The notes under the pieces are model-generated. The model did not search any database. It was not told the origin of the DNA and saw only the letters and a list, made by a program, of their open reading frames with translations. A stretch of DNA of 64,000 nt from Bimuria novae-zelandiae CBS 107.79 (Eukaryota > Ascomycota > Dothideomycetes > Pleosporales > Didymosphaeriaceae). The DNA lies in the NCBI GenBank assembly GCA_010015655.1, contig ML976656.1:1277379-1341378 (forward strand), in the 5' to 3' direction. The position numbers were made by a program, and so were the translations under genes. Positions 56,742 to 64,000 of this stretch are shown in pieces (positions within the stretch are counted from its first letter, which is position 1; each line of letters starts with the position of its first letter).

Positions 56742-59700
56742 ATGGTCAACGGTTCTTCTCGACAGAATTCTGCGGCTTCGCCGACGTCGCGGCGCTCGTC
56801 TAGGAATTCTCGGAAATCTGGCAATGGAACGCCCGAGCAGGCCTCGCGACATTCCAGTGTCCGTCGTGCCAGCAGCCTACGCCCAGACCCGCTCGAGGAC
56901 TTCAACTGGCAAGATCTTTTGGTACCTTCTTCCGATCACCAGGGAGGGGACGATTGGGCCCCTGGCCCTAACTTCCACGGCCAAGAAGACAGTTTCGATC
57001 AGTTCTGCGACAACGCCATGGGGAACAATTTTTACCAGCCAGAAGATCACGGCCATGCGAATTTAATTGAAAATTCTAACGTGGCGGTGCCTGGCACACC
57101 GGGCACCATGAACTTTCCGGTCACTAACCAATCATTTGGCTACCAGTCGGAACCGATCCTTCCAACTCCACACATCAACGGTCAGGTGACGGTGCCATGG
57201 CATACGGGTGATAGAACGGTCATGGTGACCCTCAGTCAAGATCAGATCAGCGCAGCCGTGCTCGGTCATGGAGCTGCACCTCGGGCCATTATGACGGATG
57301 GCAAGCGCAGCTCTATGCCGAAGTCTCCGTCTCGGCAGCGTCAGGGCAGCCAGTTCCGTAGACAAAATCTGATTGCCGACCCCGTAATGGGACAAAACTA
57401 CTGCGAGGATGGACAGTACGATTACGTGGATGGACAAAATGGTTACGTGTATCCCAATCTGCTTGACAATGATCATTATGAGTCTAGCTATCCAGATCCC
57501 AATGCATATCTCGGTCAGAATCAGCCCTACTGCCCGAGTACGTTCCCACGTTGTGCTCCTTCGCCTAGTGTTCAATCAAGCAAGCGCCTTGGTTCCAACG
57601 CGCCAGAGTTTGGTCACGAACAGGAGAATCGCAACAGCAAGGTCAGTCAGCCCGTCCAGTACATCAGTCCCTTGGATGTTGACGCTCACCTATACCAGTT
57701 CCCAGCAGCCCGACCCTGCACGAGCAGTTTTTCCACGTATCCCTCGCGCAATAACTCGTCTGGGCGTAGCAGTGAGAGCTCATCCAGTGCTCGGAGAAAG
57801 AATCGCCCGGGTAAATCGCGCGTGCCGCTCGACAAGCGGGTTTCTGTCTTTGCCGATGACGAGAACGACCAGTATCAGAAACCTCAAATCACCGATTTCA
57901 ATCCCGAAGTGCGCATCAACAAGACTACAAAGGGTCTTACCACACGTACCGCTAAGATCAACAAGTATGACCCTCGTAGACACTACACGTATACGATGCA
58001 TCCACTGGGCACTGCTCAGAAGCCAGAGGGTGATGACTGGGCGGGTCGATTATATGTACACAAGTACAGTGACTCCCCCATCAAAGACCAAAAGATTGGC
58101 GAGAGCACTATTCCAATTTACGAGCTGGCGGATCGTGCGATGCCTGCGGATAAGATCTGGGACTTCATTTTGAGCTATCCCTACGAACGCAACAAGTTGA
58201 CGCTTAGAATTCAAGTTCAACCTGCAGATGCTGGACGTCGCTACAAGAAGGACGCAGACAAGTGCCGATTTGCCAAGTGTCCGTCTCGATTGGGCGGCCA
58301 AAATCGTACAATTAAACATGGTATGTATCGTGTCGCTTTCGACGAGCGTAACGACGACAACTACGATCCCTACGCTGCCTGTTGCGGTTTCGTGCATCTT
58401 TACTGCATGGAGCGTTTCCTAGACTTTGAGTACATTTGCCGTAAGGCCAACGTTGAAGTCGATCGCCGCGTACACTTTCGGGGTGAACCGAAGGGAAAGC
58501 TCGGCTGTGCCATCGATGGTAAGCATGCTCGTGCAGGCGAAATTGCCGAGAATTTTATTTTGGCCGCCCAAACTAAGCCTCAAAACACTCGTCGAGAGCG
58601 CGGTGATAAGCTGGGCGTACGCCAACTAGAGCGCTTTGCGGAATACCCTGTTCATCGTGGGTACTCAGAGGGAGCGTGGGACCCAATATATCCTTTTGAG
58701 AAGACGCTGAGCTACCACATGATGCTGGCCACGGAGATCGAGCGAGCGCCCGCCCAGTTATTGCAATTCGCCAACGGTGGTCTCGGGCCTACCAAGATTT
58801 CCGTTCACCGCGGAGACCTCGGTATGTACGCTGAGTATTACGTTCGGAAGAAGGCAGAAAACTCCAAGAAGGGCAAGGGGAAGAAGTATGCCTACAATAA
58901 CAATGACTCCTACGAGGTGGAGGTTTGTAGGCGAGTCCAACGCGCCAAGCAGGTCTTGGAAGAGAGGGAGAAGTCACATCCCCCAACCCGCCGAGGAAAG
59001 AAGCATAGCAATGCTACACGTGCAGACTTTGAGGATCCTGAAGAGCGTGAGGAAATCACACCAGTCCAGGAGCCGTGGAACCGGGGAGACGATTCGAGCG
59101 ACGATGAGTTTGTTGAACACGCTCCACGCAAGGGTTCCCGAAGCAGCCAGCGTGTTGCCGGCAAGCAACCCGTTTGCTACCACGAAGATGAACCTGATAT
59201 CGGCTTAGAGTACGAGCGCCAACCTAAGCGGCCATATAAGCGCAAGCGCACTGAGCAGGATTCCCCCCAGCCGTACCCATACGTGCCGCAGAATCCTGAT
59301 CAGTACCAATATCCCCAGCACCAGCAGTACGCGCCGAATGGTTACGCTGGCTACGCTGAAGGCCATATCGAAGAGCGTGCTTCGAAGCGCGCGCGCTCCT
59401 CGATCCCACTCGCCGGCTACCAGCGTGCTCGCTCCTTCCAACCCGCAGTCGACGACTCGCTCTGGTACAATCAAAACTACGGCATAGTAGACTATGGCGA
59501 CCTTGACGACCTCGGTCTAGACTTCCGCGTGCGGACACCGACACCCTCACCACGCTCGCCGCACAAGCGGAAGCGCTCTTCCCGCGACGAGGAGTTTAGT
59601 TCAAAGGCTGCGCGTTCGCCCAAGCGCCATCGCTCTAGCGCTCAAGAGCAAACCCGGGGCTCTACGAACCGCTGCGTCTCCGGCGGTATCATGCGACAGT

Positions 59701-59930
59701 CACGCTCGCGCACGCCCTCGGTGCCCAAGCGCCACGCTTCATTCGACGACAAGCCCGTGAGCCGTCACAAGACGTTCGACTCCGAAGCGCCGCCGCAGCG
59801 TGTGCAGCGTCCGAGTCGCATGGTCACAGAGCTTCAAGGCGACCTCAAGAGCCCGGAGGGCTCAAAGGAGGGAGAATCACCTGGACGTCAGCTGCGGTCT
59901 GGGCGGACGTTGAGCACTATCACTGAGTAA
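56742..59930 (+). CDS. Large basic protein of unknown function (1062 aa), probably nuclear
   Basis: A single uninterrupted exon starts in good context (CAACCATGG). Residues 1-60 are Ser/Arg-rich. About 100-400 are low-complexity with Tyr/Asp/Gln/Asn (YDYVDGQNGYVY). A compact conserved-looking region spans about 410-700: YDPRRHYTYTMHPLG, WDFILSYPYERNKL, then a Cys/His cluster CRFAKCP (about 507-513), AACCGFVHLYCMERF (about 545-559), LGCAIDGKHARAGE. That cluster could bind zinc. The last 350 residues are disordered with basic, NLS-like runs (RPYKRKRTEQD, PHKRKRSS, SPKRHRSS) and Ser-Pro sites. I do not recognise the family. The frame is intact and of normal GC, so this is a real host gene; chromatin or RNA association is only a guess. 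Confidence 0.88.
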   Translation: MVNGSSRQNSAASPTSRRSSRNSRKSGNGTPEQASRHSSVRRASSLRPDPLEDFNWQDLLVPSSDHQGGDDWAPGPNFHGQEDSFDQFCDNAMGNNFYQPEDHGHANLIENSNVAVPGTPGTMNFPVTNQSFGYQSEPILPTPHINGQVTVPWHTGDRTVMVTLSQDQISAAVLGHGAAPRAIMTDGKRSSMPKSPSRQRQGSQFRRQNLIADPVMGQNYCEDGQYDYVDGQNGYVYPNLLDNDHYESSYPDPNAYLGQNQPYCPSTFPRCAPSPSVQSSKRLGSNAPEFGHEQENRNSKVSQPVQYISPLDVDAHLYQFPAARPCTSSFSTYPSRNNSSGRSSESSSSARRKNRPGKSRVPLDKRVSVFADDENDQYQKPQITDFNPEVRINKTTKGLTTRTAKINKYDPRRHYTYTMHPLGTAQKPEGDDWAGRLYVHKYSDSPIKDQKIGESTIPIYELADRAMPADKIWDFILSYPYERNKLTLRIQVQPADAGRRYKKDADKCRFAKCPSRLGGQNRTIKHGMYRVAFDERNDDNYDPYAACCGFVHLYCMERFLDFEYICRKANVEVDRRVHFRGEPKGKLGCAIDGKHARAGEIAENFILAAQTKPQNTRRERGDKLGVRQLERFAEYPVHRGYSEGAWDPIYPFEKTLSYHMMLATEIERAPAQLLQFANGGLGPTKISVHRGDLGMYAEYYVRKKAENSKKGKGKKYAYNNNDSYEVEVCRRVQRAKQVLEEREKSHPPTRRGKKHSNATRADFEDPEEREEITPVQEPWNRGDDSSDDEFVEHAPRKGSRSSQRVAGKQPVCYHEDEPDIGLEYERQPKRPYKRKRTEQDSPQPYPYVPQNPDQYQYPQHQQYAPNGYAGYAEGHIEERASKRARSSIPLAGYQRARSFQPAVDDSLWYNQNYGIVDYGDLDDLGLDFRVRTPTPSPRSPHKRKRSSRDEEFSSKAARSPKRHRSSAQEQTRGSTNRCVSGGIMRQSRSRTPSVPKRHASFDDKPVSRHKTFDSEAPPQRVQRPSRMVTELQGDLKSPEGSKEGESPGRQLRSGRTLSTITE

Positions 59931-61930
59931 GAGTATCAAGTGGCCTTGTGGCGGTAGGGTCTAGGCGTGGAGAACAAAGATAAAAGCGGCATGTGCCTGG
60001 ATCATGGCTTCATTTATCTTTGTTGACGTTGCGCCTTTGCGGCTCGATTGCTGATTCAATTTGTCTTTGTCGTACCGTTTCCGTCTAGTTTGTTTTGCAC
60101 GTGAGTGAGCTGGTCCACCACGGTCTCACTGTATCTTGTTTGGTTGTAATATAATTCTTTATTCATAAGGCATGTTTTCCTTGAATCCGAGTACCCTCTG
60201 CTAAGAATACCCCCGGTGAGATGGAGCATTAATCATAAGTGTTGAGTTGTGCCCTGTGGGGTCCGCTGGTTACGGAACCAGAGAAAGCACGCTGCTTCTG
60301 AGTACGCTAACAACGCAGGCTGGGTAATTCAACATCCGTTAAATTATTTATAAGAGAGTCTTGAAAGAGACGAGCATTTTTATTTACAGAATTGCCCTAG
60401 TGTGTACTTATTGCCAGGTGTTGTTGCACAAGTTATCAGGAGCTTTTAAAGTCCCCCTCCCTAAGTGCTGGGACACCCACCGTGCTGGGATAAATAAAGA
60501 AAGAACCACTAAAACATGCCGGATTTCAGGGGTCTATCCACCAACGGCGAAACTCTCGGAAAGCATCTTCATCCACTCAAATCGAACTTCATGACTCGGA
60601 AAAATTTCTCTATTGAGCAAGCTATCTTCTCAGGCATCCGAATTAAGGGAGGTCTTGCATGTCTTAAAAAAACTAGGGTGGATTAATAATTCGGCGATTT
60701 ACGACGTAGCTTCTTATAGCTTAGATAGCTATTAAAGGGCAAAAAGCTATATTAATAAGAGTTAGCTTATTTGTTTTTATCTTATAGCTAGAATATTAAA
60801 CTAGTTAAGAACTTTAGGGCATGAAGATTAGCCTTAGAGCTTTAAACTAACGTAAAGAAGGCTATAAAGGTAATAATAAAAAAGTTTAAAAGGATTTTTA
60901 ACTTTACCTAGGCAAAAATAAATAATAGCCTAATAAGAATAAGAGCGCCTAGCGAACTATTAATATAAAAATACTTTAATTCTAAAGAAAGGAAATAGGA
61001 TATAGCTAAAGTATAAAAACTACCTCTAAAACTAATATTTAAGTAAGAAGCTTGACTAGAAGTAAGGAAAGTTTATTATAATAAAAGTAATAAACTTTTA
61101 CGTAGTAGAACTAGATATACCGCCAAATATACACCTAAGATTTTACGTAGATAGGTTAAAGTTAGCCTCGTTAAACCTTCTCCCTTGCTAAATTACTAAT
61201 AACGCTTAGCCCAAAGTAATTTTAATAAAAGAAGGGGAAGAAAAGTATAGTATAGTTAATATATATAAAAAACGCTAACATCCCTCCCTGGATTACCAGA
61301 CACCCCCTGTGACTAGACAAATCATTAGTACTTTAACTTTTAGTAACTGGAAAACTTATGCGCGCAACGAGTATTGCTATAATTCTATAAAATTAGTCTG
61401 TTATAGCTAATGCTAGATCTCTATAATCTACCCTTTCCTAAAAATTACGTTCGCATAGTCGCCTCTGAGCCTGATTTATACAGCGCATTCTTTTATAACG
61501 TAATAGACTTTACTTCCTACAACGCCAACCTCAAGCCTTTGTCGCTCCAAATTCTCGCAGAATAGTATTATCTTAGCCTTAAAACCTCCCTATAAGGCTT
61601 AAAAGTTATCACTAGCCTTATGCGCGCTGTCGCAAGCAAATTTATCTAGCTAATAGGTACTTTCTAGGTAGGCGCTATTATATTTCTAGTTAGTGCTAAA
61701 AGCTTTCTATACATTATGTAAGTATAGTATCTTACAAAGCTCGCTCATAAGGTGGCGCAACTTAACCTACCTAAATTTCCAGCCACGCTTCCTTCGCCAC
61801 ATTCTCCAGCCTGGAATCACGTGCGCTGACATAGCAATTGTCTAGCTAGTGTCCCTGCCTGTGCTTGGCAAGACGCCACACCATCTGTGGCTGCGTTCCG
61901 TCCTCTTTCTCATCATATTATCGCCTTCCA

Positions 61931-61933
<3 letters not shown>
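59931..61933. other. 3' flank of the 1062-aa gene, then RIP-like block, then normal-GC DNA
   Basis: 59931-60650 is normal DNA with the 3' UTR. About 60660-61270 is AT-rich, stop-saturated repeat sequence. A short plus-strand stretch just before it (MTRKNFSIEQAIFSGIRIKG, 60590-60650) may be its first codons, family unknown. About 61300-61750 is mixed and 61760-61930 is normal GC. No terminal repeats were matched. Confidence 0.5.

Positions 61934-61965
<32 letters not shown>
61934..61965. repeat. (GT)16 microsatellite
   Basis: Uninterrupted alternating GT from 61934 to 61965. Open frames across it (61849-62128) are poly-Val/Cys artefacts. Confidence 0.97.
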
Positions 61966-61966
<1 letters not shown>

Positions 61967-62239
61967 CTATTATGGCCATGCACCCAGTGGGTATGGGCCG
62001 TTACGATGCGCCAGCTATGTACACTCTGCGTCGTTACGCCTGCTCCAGTTCAGAAGCTAACCATGAGACCTGCTCGTCCGATGCTTAACTCCATGCTTAA
62101 CAAAGGAAATAGAAAGAAAGTGATATAGTACTATATACGGCAAGCCATGTAGCTTTTCAAGGCCTCGCGTCTATAGGGCATGTCCAGCGTCGTGCGCTTC
62201 TTAATTAGCAGCGCACTGGCCAAGGCGCGTTTGTAGACA

Positions 62240-64000
62240 GCTCGCCGTTCTACGCTCACGAGGCAGCAGAGGGAATCCTCAGCTGCCTCCGCTCTTCTGC
62301 GTCCGTTTCGTCTTTATTTCTTATCTGTCGTTCGTGCAGTTGCAGACGCCCCGTGCTCTTTGCAAAGTCAATCGTCGCCCTCACTGCCTCCATATCTGCC
62401 TTCCACCGCTCTATCGGCCCATCGATGCTCTCTCCTCCCTCTTGCCTGCTCGAGTACCCTCCCAGCGCGTACGATAGCTCCCCGAACCGTTGTCCGTGCT
62501 GCTGTCTTAGCTTCGCCCTTTGCTGCCTCCATCGCCTGCATGCGAAGAGAAAATGTGCTATCGATTCTATGCTCCCACAGTCGCACGCTGTCGCATCTGC
62601 CGCCCTGATCTTGTGCAGGTACTCGTTGAGGAACGTCTTGCCCGTCCGCAGTTGCGTAAGGATGCCTGCTTTGATACTGTTTAACTGCCCGTACATCTCT
62701 GCCGACTTGCCTGTGTGAAACGCCGTATTGATCTTCCGCGTGAACTTGCCCGTCTCGGCCCACTTTGGTGGAGGCGGTCCGTCTATTACCCTGGCTCTCT
62801 TCAGTGCTAGCCGTGCTAGATACTATGGCATGCCATCGCGCTGTGGCGGCTGCTCGCTCTCTTTTCTCGTCGCTGCCTTGGCCAGCCTGTCTGCCTGCTC
62901 GTTTCCTCCGACTCCTGCATGTCCCGGGATCCAGTGCAATGCGACGTTGACTATACGTAATTTCTTAACAATCTTTGCTACTACCTCTTAACACGCACTC
63001 GCTCTCTAGCTTTTTACTAATAGTAGTGCTAATTGCGAGTTAAAGAAGATGCGGATATTTAATGCTAGTATAGGATAACTATTACTATTAAGCGCTACGC
63101 ATAACAGGCCCTATAGCTAGTTAGCTACTTTACTAATTACTAGGAGCTCTATAAGATGTGCGTCTGCTTGCTTAGAGCTTGCTACTATCTTCGAGATATA
63201 CACCTGTAACGGCCTAGCATACACCCCGATGCCTGCTTTGCCGTTCCTCACTAATGCGTCCACGTACAGGTCTACTCGTCCTGGCTGGTACTCCTTGGCA
63301 GCGGCTCGCGCCTGTTCTTCGTCTTCGCAGATCACCACTTCTGGCCGCGCTACCCACAGTAGGCACGCGTACGGCTTGACTTCGCTTACTATATCTATTG
63401 GGACGTCTGCACACATCTCCGCCACCCTCATGAGCGGCGACCAATGTTTCGTGTATAGTTGTTACCGCTTGAGCATCCAGTGCGGATGCGACTGGCCCAG
63501 CTTGTGGATTGACACCCAGAACGCGATTGTCTGCTTCCGCAGTCTCTGCTCCATGGGAAGCAGGCCTGCTTCCACCTCTGCCACCGATAGCGCGACGGTG
63601 CGGAATCCTCGTATCACCGCCTGCGCCGTGATCCTCTGTAACTGCAGCAGGAGCTGCTTCATATCGTGCGTCGCGATCGGGTACTATACTAGTAACGTAT
63701 AGTCCGCCACCAGCAGCACTACACTTTATACTAGCTACTTAACTACTTTTAGTTATAATCCCTTTATCCTGCGTAGCGCTAGCGCCGCCTTAGTTATCTT
63801 GCCTGCTTTGTCTGCGAGATGCACCTTAAACCTTAGCTCCTTATCTAGCGTTACGCCTAGAAGCTTGACCTTGTCCGTAAGCACGATACCGTAGAGTTTT
63901 GCAATTAATAGATAGCCTAGCTGCTAGCTGCAGGTGGCGACGTAACCGTAGGAGGTATAGTGGGCTGCCAAGGTATCAGAATCTGGATGCGAGCTCTGTT
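62240..64000 (-). mobile_element. Tad1/I-type LINE, 3' part of ORF2, continues past window edge
   Basis: Reading leftward on the minus strand: end of reverse transcriptase at about 63930-63680 (KVKLLGVTLDKELRFKVHLA, then KAALALRRIKG); connecting segment 63662-63462 (RGFRTVALSVAEVEAGLLPM); RNase H at 63431-63117 (VDALVRNGKAGIGVYARPLQ); and the C-terminal Cys/His segment 62696-62256 (QLRTGKTFLNEYLHKIRAAD, then CDCGSIESIAHFLFAC), a zinc-knuckle-like tail found in LINEs with RNase H. GC content is nearly normal, but 62980-63180 and 63690-63800 show RIP-like TAG/TAA decay. ORF2 stops at 62256. No poly-A or target duplication was identified at the 3' end. Confidence 0.9.

Noticed and set aside
57132..59553. 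Long frames on both strands overlapping the 1062-aa gene
   Set aside because: Shadows of a single uninterrupted 3.2-kb coding frame.
60440..60490. Resemblance to a mammalian Alu phrase (AAGTGCTGGGA)
   Set aside because: The match is short and imperfect; no Alu context before or after.
61849..62128. Two overlapping frames with runs of Cys-Val
   Set aside because: Translation of the (GT)16 microsatellite.
1..64000. Starship giant transposon (tyrosine-recombinase captain) as the overarching element
   Set aside because: No DUF3435-type recombinase motif was seen in any readable frame; the nested insertions are explained by ordinary hAT, Fot1, Tc1, Copia, Gypsy and LINE elements.

Overview
The window looks like chromosomal DNA of a filamentous ascomycete (Pezizomycotina; a Dothideomycete such as a Pleosporales member is my guess, not shown). 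Genes have short 44-131 bp GT-AG introns, and single-copy gene islands alternate sharply with AT-rich blocks. The AT-rich blocks are decayed transposons whose reading frames are interrupted almost only by TAG/TAA stops. Two LTRs of one element differ at 19 of 242 positions, and every difference is a transition. This is the signature expected of repeat-induced point mutation (RIP).

Layout. (1) 1-9900 is a three-level nest: a hAT transposon interrupted by a Fot1/pogo element (304-8147), itself interrupted by a complete Copia retrotransposon (748-6565). (2) 10-12.66 kb is moderate-GC DNA with a 14-bp minisatellite, a 26-bp palindrome and only weak gene candidates. (3) 12.66-13.84 kb is a RIP-like block holding a compact multi-hairpin structure. 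(4) 14.6-16.5 kb is a maltose-permease-type sugar transporter, with a hAT-type MITE (17073-17615, 8-bp target duplication) in its upstream region. (5) 18133-22155 is a second three-level nest: Tc1/mariner, then Fot1-like, then a solo LTR. (6) 22.7-29.8 kb is the main gene island: MSS51, a single-pass Cys-containing surface protein, a class II aldolase/adducin-domain protein and the Rag GTPase GTR2. (7) 30.7-51.6 kb is a long repeat block: a Fot1 element with 70-bp inverted repeats, a Copia element cut by a solo LTR, a Gypsy element with both LTRs, a small secreted-protein gene at 45.0 kb and further Gypsy debris. (8) 51.6-59.9 kb holds a broken secreted Cys-rich gene, a Pth11-like rhodopsin-domain membrane protein and a 1062-residue disordered/basic protein of unknown function. 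(9) From about 62.2 kb to the right edge is the 3' part of a Tad1/I-type LINE on the minus strand.

Housekeeping genes (MSS51, GTR2) sit in the gene island. The two secreted Cys-rich genes at 45.0 and 51.7-53.2 kb flank about 6 kb of repeat sequence and appear damaged by it, a setting familiar from fungal effector loci. No rRNA, tRNA, CRISPR or prokaryotic features were recognised. All homology statements come from reading motifs by eye; no database search was run.
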